A stretch of DNA of 64,000 nt, taken from contig NW_019091394.1 in assembly GCF_001949145.1 (NCBI RefSeq), forward strand, positions 359,758-423,757, in the 5' to 3' direction. A program made the position numbers and the translations under genes. The notes below the pieces were generated by a model. The model made no database searches. It saw only the letters and a program-made list of their open reading frames with translations, and had not been told where the DNA came from. The stretch comes from Acanthaster planci (taxonomy: Eukaryota > Echinodermata > Asteroidea > Valvatida > Acanthasteridae). Shown here piece after piece: positions 35,301 to 52,019 of the stretch (positions are counted from its first letter, which is position 1; each line of letters starts with the position of its first letter).

Positions 35301-37495
35301 ACAATAATACACATGTGGATGCTATCCATATTTATTATCACCGACATATGCATGAGAGTACAAAGTGTGTGCCATATTCTCAGTACATGTACTGTAGTTA
35401 TGTGACCCTGACGCACGCCTATCAGCTGTTCCTGAACCAGCGTAATGCAGTGTCCCCCAAAGGAGCCTGCGCTGCTTGGAATATTGCGCCCTCTCTTGGT
35501 CCAGCTTGGGGCTCATGAGACTGTTCCCTATTTAGGGGCTGGAGTGGAGTGGTTGGGGGGAGTGGAGCAGTGTTTGTTTGCAGTTATTGCTATTAAAGGT
35601 AAATGACACTCACCTGAGTCATTACTTGAGTTTTGTGTACCAGTTGCAATACTCGCGGCACCAAGCATGTGAGCCTTGCTCTGCAGTGTAGCCGTGTAGC
35701 TGAGGTCTGTTATACTCCCGCTGATGCTGACGGCACGTGATTCCTTCCTCGGCGCAAACAGCAAGGGCTGTTCGTCATTCAACCAACGGCCCCGGGTGCA
35801 GAACCACGACAGGAGCTCACCCCGTATACTACGATTCCAAACAGCATACACGCAGGGATACATGATGAAGCTGGCATACCACAGTAGCGTCACTGACATC
35901 AGCACCCAGGGGGGCACTGCAGAGAGGCCGTGGAAAGCCTCAAATAGCAGTTCGGCAGTCACTGGCCCCCATATGACCAAAAAGGCACCCACCGTGATCG
36001 CGATGGTCCGCAACGCCTTGGGCGGCGAACTCATGCGTATGTTGACCAGCAACGACGTCCGCCGAGACCGCCGCCTGTTCCTGAGATTTCCCGTGATGAC
36101 AACATTCCCGTTGCTGACCCGCCTGTGTGTCACATGGGCCACTTGTAAAATTTTCAAATAGCAGCCCAGGATAACCAGAAATGGGATGAGCACACATGCG
36201 ACGGTGAAGAAGACTGCATAGGACGGATGCTGACTCCAGTCGATGAGACAACTGGATCGGAACACACTATACTGGTACTCTGACCAGCCGAAGACAGGAG
36301 GAAGACTGCACGCCACGGCAAGAAACCAGGCAAGAATGATCAGCTCCACCGTCCGAGTACTTGTTAACTTGACTGGATACATCATCGGCTGTGATATTGC
36401 AAAATACCTGACAGATACAGGAGAAAAGATGTGGACAGTCAATTGTATTCACAAAAAAATGCTGCTAAACTAGCAGATCAAGAGGGTTTGGAGCCCTCCA
36501 AGGGCCCCAACCACGACTACCACTTCCCCCCCCCAAAAAAAAAAAATTAATCCCAAATCTGGATTAAGATTTGGAATCAATGAATGACCAAAATAGTTCC
36601 TTCACCCCCTCCCTAATCAATGCGCATGCCCTGTTTTCATATGTACATATGTATTTACTTCCCTGATCATGGGGTGCAAAAGGAATGGATGCATATTTCC
36701 ATTGCACTGGGAGGTTGTTGACCATGTTACAGATAAAAATATTTTGTATTAAAACTTGTGTTATAATGCACTCACTTGTTTTCAATCTTCAGTAATTTCA
36801 GGCCATTCAATAAGTCTGATGTGGCAGATTTTGAAAACATTTTAAAACGATTCAACACACTTCAAACAGTAGAAAACCTGTTTGTCGCTCCTGTTTTGAT
36901 GCAAGATTGAAGCATGTGATACATGTACCTATTACATGTACACAAGATGTAGGTTTGTGTGCTTTGAGTTAAATTAAAATATTGGAACTGACTGCAAGTA
37001 GCTCGGATACAAATCAAGATTGGGGAAAATGATTGAACTAAGGAACACTTTCATACCTAAAGAAAATCTTCCTTGCCCTCAGCAACCTCTGTTCAGAAAA
37101 ACAACTCACCTGTCTATAGTGATGATCATAACTGTGAACAAGCTGCCGGTGGTGATAGACACCGTGACGAACCCCGTCAGGTTGCACCACATGACCCCAA
37201 AGATCCAGTCCCTCCAGACACAGCTGATCAAGTTGAAGGGCAGCACCACCGCCCCGGCGACGAAGTTGGACAGGGCCAGGCTGAGGATGAAACGGTTGCT
37301 GGAGGTCAACAGGTAGGAGGCTTTCTTGTAGATAGTGAAGGTCACCAAGAAGTTGAGGAAGCACACTGCGAGCAGGATGAGACCCAGGAACGTAGCCTGG
37401 ACAACAGTGGTGGCCACGTCAGGACCCTCCCCATCAGGCCTGGGCACAGGCGAGACAAGGGAGGAGTTGACGGAGTCTGTGTCACTGGAAACCAT
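29349..37495 (-). CDS. GPR161-like rhodopsin-family GPCR
   Basis: Three minus-strand exons, 37495-37110, 36407-35614 and 29587-29349, join in phase (2, 1) to 472 residues. The ATG at 37495 is used, because the frame upstream opens only with GTG. Seven hydrophobic segments are present. Landmarks: [22 protein letters not shown] before TM3, DRY split by intron 1 ([10 protein letters not shown]), [11 protein letters not shown] in TM6, [10 protein letters not shown] in TM7. After TM7, a SISGSITDL segment corresponds to SISNRITDL, which I recall from vertebrate GPR161. The last exon continues [15 protein letters not shown], resembling the vertebrate SQDSGT...LLEDYTSDD tail. An alternative unspliced exon 2 would stop at 35528. 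Family role: GPR161 is a ciliary receptor that raises cAMP/PKA and restrains Hedgehog signalling. The last intron (29588-35613) holds histones H2A and H2B. Confidence 0.85.
29588..32401. other. part of the GPR161-like last intron, includes the assembly gap
   Basis: There is one ambiguous base at 29756 and a run of N at 31747-32401. The sequence has a CCACCA-rich microsatellite near 30158-30180 and no supportable gene. The H2B 3' end, with its expected stem-loop, falls inside the gap. Confidence 0.6.
31747..32401. other. assembly gap (655 N)
   Basis: A run of N whose content is unknown. It starts 10 bases beyond the H2B stop codon, so it hides the H2B 3' processing signal and could hide another small gene such as H1. 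Translated frames across it are meaningless. Confidence 1.
32411..32779 (-). CDS. H2B: histone H2B
   Basis: An intronless ORF of 122 residues on the minus strand, full length for H2B. The N-terminal tail is Lys/Pro-rich ([15 protein letters not shown]), followed by the histone fold ([36 protein letters not shown]) and the canonical C-terminus ([21 protein letters not shown]). It pairs with H2A in the nucleosome core. It is transcribed divergently from H2A at 33168, sharing a 388-bp promoter. The tail with Pro-Pro-Lys-Pro after Met resembles starfish H2B as I recall it. The 3' stem-loop is hidden by the gap. Confidence 0.98.
   Translation of the reverse strand: MPPKPSGKGQKKAGKAKGAPRTDKKKKRKRKESYGIYIYKVMKQVHPDTGISSRAMSIMNSFVNDIFERIAAEASRLAHYNKKSTITSREVQTAVRLLLPGELAKHAVSEGTKAVTKYTTSK
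32780..33167. promoter_or_regulatory. shared divergent H2A/H2B promoter
   Basis: The 388 bp between the two start codons. On the H2B side, TATATAA lies at 32844-32838 (minus). On the H2A side, TATAAATA lies at 33097-33104. Three ATTGG words (CCAAT boxes on the minus strand) lie at 32925-32929, 32941-32945 and 33067-33071. This head-to-head H2A/H2B arrangement with CCAAT and TATA boxes is standard for replication-dependent histones. Confidence 0.85.
33168..33548 (+). CDS. H2A: histone H2A
   Basis: An intronless ORF of 126 residues. The frame extends upstream to 33138, but the true start is the ATG at 33168 ([15 protein letters not shown]), 64 bases after the TATA box. The fold contains [19 protein letters not shown], the acidic-patch segment ([19 protein letters not shown]) and [11 protein letters not shown]. 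It ends [12 protein letters not shown], with no SQ[E/D] tail, so it is canonical H2A rather than H2A.X or H2A.Z. The gene lies inside the last intron of the GPR161-like gene, on the opposite strand. Confidence 0.98.
   Translation: MSGRGKGGKQRAKAKSRSARAGLQFPVGRVHRFLRKGNYAERVGAGAPVYLAAVMEYLAAEILELAGNAARDNKKTRINPRHLQLAIRNDEELNKLLSGVTIAQGGVLPNIQAVLLPKKTASKAAK
33576..33591 (+). terminator. H2A histone 3' stem-loop
   Basis: GGCTCTTTTCAGAGCC, the canonical 16-base replication-dependent histone mRNA stem-loop, lies 28 bases after the stop codon. A purine-rich downstream element (CAAAAGAGAGATT) follows at about 33602-33614, as required for U7 snRNP processing. Confidence 0.97.
33615..35613. other. 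part of the GPR161-like last intron beyond H2A
   Basis: No coding sequence is visible. It contains a diverged hAT-like repeat (34131-34629) and short open frames without support. Confidence 0.5.
34131..34629. mobile_element. diverged hAT-like element related to 19298-19474
   Basis: It begins CAGAGTTGTGATGAGTCAC and ends with the complement of CAGAATTGTAATGTCTCAAG, similar to the CAGAGCTGTAGACTTGAGTC terminus of the copy at 19298-19474. The interior is rich in AAGTCAAGTC words. I see no clean target-site duplication (the left flank is a G run), so the ends are approximate. Confidence 0.6.
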
Positions 37496-38591
37496 GTTGG
37501 TGATGAGAGTTGTTTTCACAAACTGAGCCAGCTACATGTTTTTATCTCCCTTGTTCTAGTTTCTCTCACGTGTTCTGCATTTCTCCAAACCACAGAAGCA
37601 CTTTCAGTCTGACATCTATTCTGAAAATTACACAGAACAAAACTGAACGCATGTTATCCAAGTAATTACTCAATTTTTAAGTGTACAAAAGGACAACCAC
37701 AGTACATGTACACCCCTCACAGTGAAACCCCCCCCCCAAGCTGTGTCAATGAACAAAAAACATGTACATGTACTCTGTACACATTTATTCTGAGGACACT
37801 TCACGTTCACATGTTCATACATGTACATGTAATCACCACACATCAACACGCTCACCGGGCCCCACATTCTCCCCAGCAATTTTGTTTCTTTTTCTACATG
37901 GCATGTGCCCAAAAACTCTCCATGAAATATCTCTTTTACCTCTTCGCCAAGGCCGCACCACTTTCAAGTCATAGGGGAATGCCAATATTTTGGGCAGCCG
38001 TTTCATGAGGTGGTAAAAATACATGTACACTGTACATGTATTTTTGTGAGACAAATAATTCAAACCCTTGAAAAAATGGCAAAACCCCGACCAAGGAAAT
38101 TTGTATTGGAATAAACTACATGGGGTTGGTCTACACATAAATATGCTCTGTGATAAGTAGCCGCACATGTACATAATGTAAAATGAATATGCATTTTGTT
38201 ATTACAAATCAGCATCATTACCACGGCTTCCTTTCAAATTACCCATTCACAAGAAATACATAAATATAATCTGACAGTTGCGTTTCCCAGCTGGAACAAC
38301 CAACCACTGTAATTTGACATGGATAGTACAATTACACATAGGGCCTGTCACTGAATTTATCTGCAATTTGTTCATTTTTACTTAGCAGGTAATTTTAGTA
38401 ATAAATAAATAATTTTAGTAAGGTCTCGTCAGTTATATAACTTCATATCATTGAACTGGACAAGAAAAGCTCAAATCAGAAACAAGAGGGCCAGATTTTT
38501 GTGATATAATTGGGTAGGGCCCAGTTTTTTATTCAACATTGCTGTAAATATTTTGTTGGGCTTTTTAATTAATATGGATGACAGCAGCACT
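37496..38591. other. spacer between the GPR161-like gene and H3
   Basis: It holds the receptor 5' UTR/promoter on the right of 37495 and the ACATGTAC-rich block. No further gene is seen. Confidence 0.5.
37690..38170. repeat. ACATGTACATGT-rich simple sequence
   Basis: Self-complementary ACATGTACATGTA words recur here (for example near 37758-37775, 37818-37832 and 38020-38042). The same word occurs in other spacers (36920, 39385, 41308-41340). It looks like a genome-wide simple repeat rather than a local gene signal. Confidence 0.7.
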
Positions 38592-38614
38592 CAATCTCTT
38601 TTTTGACTTTGTGT

Positions 38615-38630
38615 GGCTCTGAAAAGAGCC
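38615..38630 (-). terminator. H3 histone 3' stem-loop
   Basis: GGCTCTTTTCAGAGCC on the minus strand, 29 bases after the H3 stop. The downstream element AAAAAAGAGATTG follows at 38604-38592. It is identical in sequence to the H2A and H4 stem-loops. Confidence 0.97.
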
Positions 38631-38659
38631 GTTTGGTTTTGGAGTGGAGAAGAACCCGC

Positions 38660-39091
<432 letters not shown>

Positions 39092-39130
39092 CTACTACAG
39101 AACGAATAAAATTCCAAATTTCGCGCTTGC

Positions 39131-39256
39131 TATTTATTGGGGTCAGCGGATTCCTCGCACTGGTGATTCTTGCTTCTCATTGGTCCATTCACGAACATTC
39201 CTGATTGGACGGCGTAGCACGGTGCCATTGGTCCGTTCTGTGAGTGCGGTGATTGG
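39131..39256 (-). promoter_or_regulatory. H3 promoter: TATA-like box and repeated CCAAT boxes
   Basis: On the minus strand a TATA-like AATAAATA lies at 39138-39131, about 60 bases before the start codon. Upstream, CCAAT (ATTGG on plus) occurs four times within 80 bases: 39179-39183, 39204-39208, 39227-39231 and 39252-39256. This spacing fits a strong NF-Y-driven histone promoter. Confidence 0.75.
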
Positions 39257-40704
39257 TGGGTGCGTGAATCCTTCCCGCCATTTCTCTAACGTTAACGCAC
39301 TACGTACATGTTTATCTAACAGTACAGTACAGGTACATTAACATGGACATTAAGTACGTGAATTTTTTTTCGGTTGGAATACAGGTACATGTATTTCGAA
39401 TAGCTTTAGATATACACCGCAAACCAGTTTGTATACATGTAATTAAAAAAATATACGAAACCTTCTAACGAAAGTACTTCGAAGAAGATACATACAATGT
39501 ACATCAGACAAACATTTTAATTAAAATAGAATGTAACAGTCTTATCTTTTGTCGACGCGCAGACCAGTTATGATGAAGTCTTTAATACTCTATGCACGAT
39601 TTTGTACCGTAGCCTTCTGCAAAATGTGCATTATTTTCAAGGTCTTACTTCATTTCCATTTCGGGTTTTAGTATCAAGAATCCGTTTCATTATTTTTAAA
39701 TTAGGAGTTAGCCTGTAACGTTTGAAACATTTCTCTGGCGCGGCTGCTGATTCACTTTTCGAGGTACGTAGTGAAATGTGCTTATCAATTTTTTTGTTTT
39801 ATCATAATTTTAAAAGAGTTCTCATTCTGATGAATTCGTAAATTCATTTATTTAAGCGTGCTAAATTAGGGGACATTCTGCCTGGGGGCAGATTTCTGGA
39901 TGCAAAACTATTTTTCATTCGGGCATAAATTTCATGATAATAAAACTGACATTAATTTATCAACTCATTGCGCATTGCCAAAGGAGAAGTAGGCCTATAA
40001 ATAATCCAAACGAATGCATTCGACACTCTTCAAAATGGAGGTTTGGCAATACTGATCACGTGTTCTAAAGATGCTTTCATTATTAACACGTTAACTTAGA
40101 TAACACGTTAACTTAGATGGGGGTGGCTTAAATCATAAAATTTGGAATTTCGAAAAAAGGAGATATCGGTATTGCTGGACACCACGTGACACTACGAGTG
40201 CTGTTCCAGTTCTTCATGTGTACATATCAGGCTTTTGTCATGTTTGTACGTAAAGTTGTCCAGGACGAAACTTTCTTTTACTAGGAAAGGAACGGGGGGT
40301 TGGCGGTGACGGATTACTCCTCATATTAAATGTTTCCCTTGCTAAAGGAACTATCACCAAGTGCCAGTTGCGAGGGGTCAATAGCTCACCCTTCGGGTCC
40401 AAATGTGGGGATATATTCCCTTCCGACGGTTCATGTTTTGTAAGTGCAAGCTGTTCCAACTAAGCCTACTCTTCCAATTCCACTATAAACAAGGCCATTT
40501 AACGCTGGAAAATCCTTTCCACGTTCTTGCGTGATATCCATTGCTTCCCCAGAGATGCAACAATGTACTGTACGTATAGTATTGATTGCATAGACTAACA
40601 TGATTGTGCTCCATTACGATGGGATATTGGTGGACGGTTCAGCTGTATATCAAGGTAGACTTTGGCGGACAAAATAAACGTAAAACTACAAGACAGCAAG
40701 GACT
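39257..40704. other. spacer between H3 and H4
   Basis: No gene is seen. It is AT-rich, with a short direct repeat of AACACGTTAACTTAGAT near 40085-40117. Confidence 0.5.
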
Positions 40705-40728
40705 CAATCTCTCTTTTGAAAATGTGGT

Positions 40729-40744
40729 GGCTCTGAAAAGAGCC
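40729..40744 (-). terminator. H4 histone 3' stem-loop
   Basis: GGCTCTTTTCAGAGCC on the minus strand, 30 bases after the H4 stop. The purine-rich downstream element CAAAAGAGAGATTG follows at 40718-40705. Confidence 0.97.
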
Positions 40745-40774
40745 GGTTGTTTTTGGAGAAGTAAGCTTTACTGC

Positions 40775-41095
<321 letters not shown>

Positions 41096-41988
41096 TCAGT
41101 CGGTTTAGTCGCTACTTTCGATAACGAATCGAGAATGCATGTTGTTTCAGAAAGCGCGTGGTACTAAGTAGCACCACTGCGGACGCGGAAGAAATCCTTT
41201 AGCAAAGGGCGGAGTACAGTACAAGATTACGCTGGACTGTGTCGTGGTGCCGTGTGCAAAGACGGTTGGCGACAAAGGCAAATTTCGCGCGAAACCTTCA
41301 ATGGTGTACATGTACATGTCCTTGCACATGTACATGTATACCGATCTTTCCCGAAGAGTGAAAAACACCGATGTAATCTTTGGTTATGAATAAATCCATT
41401 CAAAAATGTAAAAAAGACTACATTTTATTATGTACATGTATCTTTGAATGTCACTAAACCATTTATTACGTTGGATGTTCTGGCTTTGTTTCAACAAAGT
41501 GAACGAACACAGAATTCTCCAGTTAAGCAGCATTGTATGACAATAAAAATAAACACAGCATGATAAACTCCCACGGTCTATCTTGTGCATGTAAGTGGTA
41601 TAACTGTTAAAATACAAAGTATCAGAATGTGTACATTTTGTACTACCTGAGGCTACTGGTGTTACGCAAAACTAGGTTACAATATGGCCTAAAAAGCAGA
41701 GCTAACAGTAAATTCAAAGTAACTTCATTTCAATTTCCTTCTTCTTGCGTCCTTCGTACGGACATGTGTGTACTTAAAGTACGTGATCCAAGCAACTTAC
41801 TGATTTATTACTCTACTCAAAGTGAAATAGTCCCAAAACTTCAAAAATCTCGCACATTTCAGTGGAAATATATTCTTCATCAACACCCATTTCAGCAAAG
41901 ACTGTCACGTGTTTTATTTTGTTCAGCTTCGTTATTTTCTTTTAACATTAACTTTGTGACAGAGAGCTGATCCATCGAAGTATACCTG

Positions 41989-42135
41989 GCAAGATATGGG
42001 ACAGAAGAGTCCCCCCCCCACCTTCCAATCCCTGTACACTAACACATCTCCGTAGAAGTCTGTAAAGCATTCCTGAGATTCCGATCAAACAGTGACCAAC
42101 ACAAAGGCGGGGGTTCTCTCCGTCCCATATCTTGC
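41989..42135 (+). mobile_element. MITE-like inverted-repeat element, copy 1
   Basis: It begins GCAAGATATGGGAC and ends GTCCCATATCTTGC, so its own ends are inverted repeats. The interior includes CACTAACACATCTCC and GTGACCAACACAAAGG. A second, inverted copy lies 130 bases to the right. Flanks carry (C/T)ATCGAAG on both sides at a short distance, a possible duplicated target. Confidence 0.75.
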
Positions 42136-42264
42136 TTCAAATGTATCGAAGCCAGGGTTAATTAAACACCTGTCCTGGGCATCCTTTTCAGATTAGGACT
42201 GTGGATTTCAGAGCACCCACGGCATCATTCTTACACAAGCCTTGCACGTTAGCAAACATATGCC

Positions 42265-42432
42265 GCAAGGTATGAGACGGAGAGAACCCCCCTGCTTTGT
42301 GTTGGTCATTGTCTCGCAGGAATCTGGGGAATTTCTTTCAGACATCTTGGGGGGGATGTGTTAAGTAACAATAGTCTGGAATGTGTTAGAGACTGGACAT
42401 GTTGGGGGGTACCCCTCGGTCTCACTTCTTGC
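42265..42432 (-). mobile_element. MITE-like inverted-repeat element, copy 2 (inverted)
   Basis: The reverse complement of this segment matches copy 1 through most of its length (CTAACACAT, ATTCC, AATGACCAACACAAAG, GGGTTCTCTCCGTC). Termini are GCAAGGTATGAGAC and its degenerate complement. The two copies face each other, so a transcript crossing both could fold. Confidence 0.75.
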
Positions 42433-45400
42433 TGGTTATATTAGCAAAATGTCAACAATTTTGTTGTTTAGATTAGACTGGTTCGGGGTCGAAACCATAA
42501 TCCTCCTTCCCGTTATCAAATAGTGCCAAGCTTTTACCCCCGAACGAATCACAAATCCGCAAAAAAAGCTGCTGGTAACCAATGATAATATCAACAGCAA
42601 GTTGCTAAGTGCGAGAAGAATGCCCGTAATCCTCCCTGCCCGTCCCTTGCACGATGCTGAACGCGTCTTAGAAAAGACCAGTCGGATTACATTCTCACTC
42701 CATTAAAGGCTCGAGGACTGTCAGCGTTCGACGCTCCAAAATGCTTTCTTTGAACAATGGTTCCCACGAATCCCTGAAACACGCTCATTCACGATGAGAT
42801 CACCGATTGTGTATACAGCAACAATCCAATGTAACCATGCACAATGTGACCAGACATGCCGGTGGTGAAGCCCAAACTATATTTCACTTGGATCTGTCGT
42901 TTCCACTCCAAGGCAGATCACTGGACGGAGGAAAACTGACTAAGGGCAACCGCACATCGTGGTTTTTATCTGAACCATCTCACGGTACTTTGGAGTAACA
43001 CGCATGATGCATGGCAAAAAAAACCCCCAAAACATCAACAAATTGCTCTTATTCCGAGGTGCCACAGCCTTTTTTTCCCACAGGTATGCAATAATGCATT
43101 GTTTAAGACTCTTTCATGAATAACTTACACCAGCGAGAACTTTACAAAACAATAGACCTTATTCTGATATTCAATTTCACAAGAAAGCCATGTTTGATTA
43201 CGTTTCTAAATCTGTCTTATTCAATATAATCTGTCAAAATGGGGTGGTGAGACTATTTGGGGTTCCATGCCCTACTTTCAATCTTTTTTGAGATATTGCT
43301 TGAAACATTTTGATGTAATAAATCACACTATAGGCCTATTTTAAAATGTTAATCACTATAAATGATGAAATTAATCTATTATGAACTTCTGTTTCATTGT
43401 TTTAATATTTACTCTGAGGTTCCCAACACACACAAAAATTAACCTCGCTTTCAATTCAATATGGCCGACTTGTGAATAAAGGCAATTCTATTTTCATTCT
43501 TCAACAAAAAAAAAATCACAAAATGGCAGGGGTATGTTCCCACCCTATCTAACCTCCACCTGATAAGCAACAGCACATCATTTGTCATTTTTTTTCATCA
43601 AATACATGTACAACTGTGGTCAGTATCAACATGTACATTTAAAAACTGTACGGTCAGAGTTTCTTACAAAATAATTAAAGAAAACAAATCAAATCAATAA
43701 AGCATCAGTTAGTTCCAGGGTGAAATTCAACCCAGTTTACCTGTAAAATCAAATTAGGAAGCTCAGAGGAGATTACACGAATAGGCCTAATCTAACATCA
43801 CCAAGTCAAAACATTTAGCTATACTTTTCACCCAACATTAAGCATTATTGTGCCATATTGGGGGCCTACTTCCAGAGCTGTAAAAACCTTACAGTTTTGG
43901 AGGGAATTAGGCCCATTACGTTGTGATTGACAGTTTCTCGTTTCTCGACAGGACTCATTTGTCACGAGGTAAATTTTACCTTTTTGTTTATCATTTTAAC
44001 CCAAAAATACTATGAAAAAGACTACAGTCGTGATCAATCACTGGGACACCACATTTTCACAGATTTGTGCTCATGAGCAAATATGAAAGATGGAACCTAT
44101 TTAGTCAATAATACTTACTTATAGTTATATTACTACTAGGCCCATAGCCATGGGCCCTTCAGTATGGTATGGCTCCATCAAGTCTGTGAATTTCATGATG
44201 TAAAAAAAAAATCTACGTATGCTATTCAAACCGTGAAAATCACATGATTATCAACATGATCAACTGAGATGCTACAAGAGCTAAAATTCTTCAGTATATG
44301 TCCCCATGGTCCCAGCCGTTTTCTACTCACCACAAACAGTGACATGACGAATCCCATCCCATGCGACAAGGCAATGCACTATTCCAATCTGCCAACCGTT
44401 TAGCCTCACCAGGCCAAAAATCCTCGAAATTTCAAAGCTCAGATTACGAAGTTATACAGTTGCATCCTAGCACCGAGGTCTGACACACACTATTTGGGGA
44501 AGAATACCGTTCAAAACAGTTCAGTGAATCTCAAACATGGCGACATACTTCCACATTCCAATGACATTTGTTATTTCCATTTAACTCTCCACGTGGGTGG
44601 TCCAAAAATAGCAACTTTCACCACCCTCGCTCCACATTATTAAACAATTAAAGGGCCTTTTTATTCAAATTTTAAAAAAAGTTGCCCTTCATTCCATTCT
44701 CTGTAAATGTTAAATACATCTTTATATAATATTCTTTTGAGATATATTATTAGCAGCTTTATACAGTCATCAAACACGTGGCAATTAAATCTAGAACTTC
44801 GAATCTGTTCGGAAAGACCACCCAACAAGTTTTTCGCTGGTACTCGGACATTTGTTTTCACTGAAATTATTCATGAGAGTTGGCACCAGTGAAATTCGCT
44901 TTCGTTTACTCTGCCACAAGAGGTCGCTGTTTAGATTTGCGGTCGCTCAATCGGTTTCACTCATTCGTACTTGTGTAGGTCATGGAGGGCAAGAACATAC
45001 CTAGTATCTGCACGTGTACGTCGTCTATGGACGGTTTACACTAGAACAAGCCCATAGGGACGTGGTTTAACTAGACTCAAGGGTTTTATGTGTATTGATC
45101 AAATGGAAGTTTCCGATGAAGGAGCCTGAAATAATAAGTTATATAAGTTATGTCATCGGGCACTGCACAAGAAAAAAGTACTGAGATCAAATTTTTCTTC
45201 AGCAACTCCAAATTATTTTTGAACTCTAAAGCAGGAAAATGTCCATTTTGTGATTACTTATATTCCAATACAAACACACATGAAAAAGTATAAAAGATTT
45301 AACGATTTTATTTTGCCTTTTACACTGCACATGACTTGGTTCAATATACATGTAAATGAAATGAAAAGTTTATCGTGATTTTTAACTTTTCCAGTAGTTT

Positions 45401-45791
45401 TCAAAAACAACTTTGATATATCACATTCTTTTCCCAAAAGCTTAGATGCATTCTTGACAGCATGTACATTGTGGCTGAGGTATCCCAAGTATAATCAGAG
45501 ATATGAGAATTTTTTTTTAGTTGTTGACCCTAATTTTTTTTTGGTACACCTGGTCTGTACAAAAGTATTGGAACCTTTTACATTTCAGCTTTTTGTGAGC
45601 TGTTTTCAGCTTTAATTTTAGTGGCCATTATAACAAAACCGAAATGAAACTAAACCAGTTGAAGGAAACATGAAAAATACAAGTTCTTGTCGTTTGTCAT
45701 GATTGTAAAAGGTTTTGGCAAGAGTTCCAGTTAGCAAAAGTGAATGCATAATTGAGTAACTGATTTGGAAATAGTCACAATTCTAGATTGG

Positions 45792-49965
<4,174 letters not shown>

Positions 49966-52019
49966 GGCACACCACGTGAAGGATCTCCCAGAAACTTGGT
50001 GTCAGCCAGGCATTCCCATCAAGGCTGCCCAGACATCAGTCTGTCTTCCTATTACAGTTGGAAGCCAAAAATTGCACTGTTGCTTAATTCCATCATGTCT
50101 ACAAGCCATCAAATGAGAACGTCAAATGCCAGCTTAAACTTGGTAATATCAAGGGCCAAGTGCACTATTATTTAGGCAGCACAAATGCACATTCCTTCAA
50201 AACTTGAGTTTTCTGGCTTTAGATTTTTATTGAAATCTGAATCTCAAGTTAAGGCAAGAATGATTGAAACATGTACGTATGCCAGTTTAAAGCCACAAAT
50301 GGAAAGTTTACTGTCCCTGCAGGCTGCACCCAAGGGTGGATCCAACTCCTGCCCCATGAAAATGAGCCAAGTTTCTTTGGAAGAGGGGCCGGGGATAATG
50401 AAAGACAGTATTTTGGTCCATTTCTTTTTTCCTCCTTCAAAGAGCATGTGAAAAACCCTAAAAAGTAGCCTCAGACCTAAAAAAAAAGGCCATTTACTGG
50501 AAACAATTTCTTAACATGACCTCCTCCCCCCAAGAAACATGTTTGCCTCCCCGCCCCCGCAAAAAATCGGCTCTGGATCCATTGATACATACATTGTTAC
50601 TTCTTCCCTTTCACCCTGGCAAATTGGAGTTAACTTTGTTAGTCCATAGACCTGGAGGAGAAAAACACAATAGACTGCCAACTCCTGCAGGCACTTAGAA
50701 TTCGTTATTTTTCATGTTTTTCTGTAATGACCGACTTTTATTGAGATGACATATGATGAGAAAAGTGGAGTCGGGATGCACCATTTTAACCCCGAAAACA
50801 GCAAAACGAAAGTTGTCTGTGCCGGTAACTTCGGCACTTCCGGTTGACGCAAGATCGATGTGCGCCCGCTTGAGAGATGGCAGTCCATTGTACTTTTCTC
50901 CTCCAGGTCTATGGCTAGTCACAAAGAAAAAGGATTAACATCTTCGACAACTTTATAAAGAATGTAGGCCTAGGCCTAGTTATGTCCATTGCACTCCGAA
51001 TTTCATGTGAATTTGTTTCTCCCGCGCCACTAGACTCCCGTGGTTCACTGCGAAAGTTCAGTTCAGGTCTTCAATATGCCGGAGCGGCATTTAAATAAGT
51101 GAAAATCAGCCACAATCATGAGTATTTTGAACGTAACACAAACTATCCATGACGCAATGTCATAGATATTATTAAGTAAAAGTGCGACAATGGGGAGTAA
51201 AAGTGAAGGAACAACCCATCAAACGCAGCTACCTCACCAATCTATTTGATTGACAAACAATCCTCGTTATGTGAGTTACTTAGCAATTTCCAATCCAGAC
51301 AAAGTAACTCCAATGTTTAGCCTTAATTTGCGGTAATGTAATAAATGAAATGGAAAACTATATTTTTCAGGTCAAATTTATCTAATTAGTAACATTAATT
51401 TAACAAGATGATAGCATTTTAACTGTGATTATATATCAAGAGATTACGTATTTTCTATTAATAGAAGGTACGCAAGCGCAGTAAGTCAGCAATGCAATGA
51501 TCACGGGATAGACGACCGATCGCGTCATTAATCCGTGTAGAAGTGAGAAATAATACGTGATACTTTGGACTTCGGCCCAGGGGGGAATTTTTTTGTCTTC
51601 ACTTCCTGATAATTCCACGTTCCATTATCTCAGAGAAAACTACCTGGTAAGGTGAAGATTGTTTTAAGCATTTAAATATTAATTCATCGTAAGTAAATTG
51701 TTCTTATTTTTGCCCATGTTGCTAAAATACGAACTTTACTTCTCTCAATCACTCATGCATGCTCATCATGTCATATTCGATGTTAGACTTTGTGAGTTTT
51801 AAGCATACGTTGGCCCCATCTTTATATCATGTCAGCCTAGGCTAGGCTTACTACTGACTTTACTGTGAGACAGGTGTGTCAGAGGATCTATGCCTTCTTA
51901 AACTTCTGAGGTTTCTGTTATTTGTACCATTAAAAAAAAAAAACAGATTACGACGTGAGCATGTGTTAATAATAATAATAATATTTCATGTATTTAGGCC
52001 TATACTGTAGTATCAACAG
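49966..52019. other. spacer between divergent MARS2 and PLEKHB-like genes
   Basis: It contains an inverted-repeat pair (50634-50926) and no supportable gene. MARS2 upstream sequence (right of 49965) has no obvious TATA box. Confidence 0.5.
50634..50926. repeat. inverted-repeat element
   Basis: Arms of about 45 bases: 50634-50685 contains CATAGACCTGGAGGAGAAAA and 50875-50926 contains its complement, both continuing into a TGGACTGCCA-like sequence. No target-site duplication is evident. Confidence 0.65.

Noticed and set aside
35528-35613. Read-through of receptor exon 2 to a stop at 35528
   Set aside because: A good GTGAGT donor lies at 35613-35608, and a distant in-phase exon continues a GPR161-like tail. 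Read-through remains a possible minor isoform.
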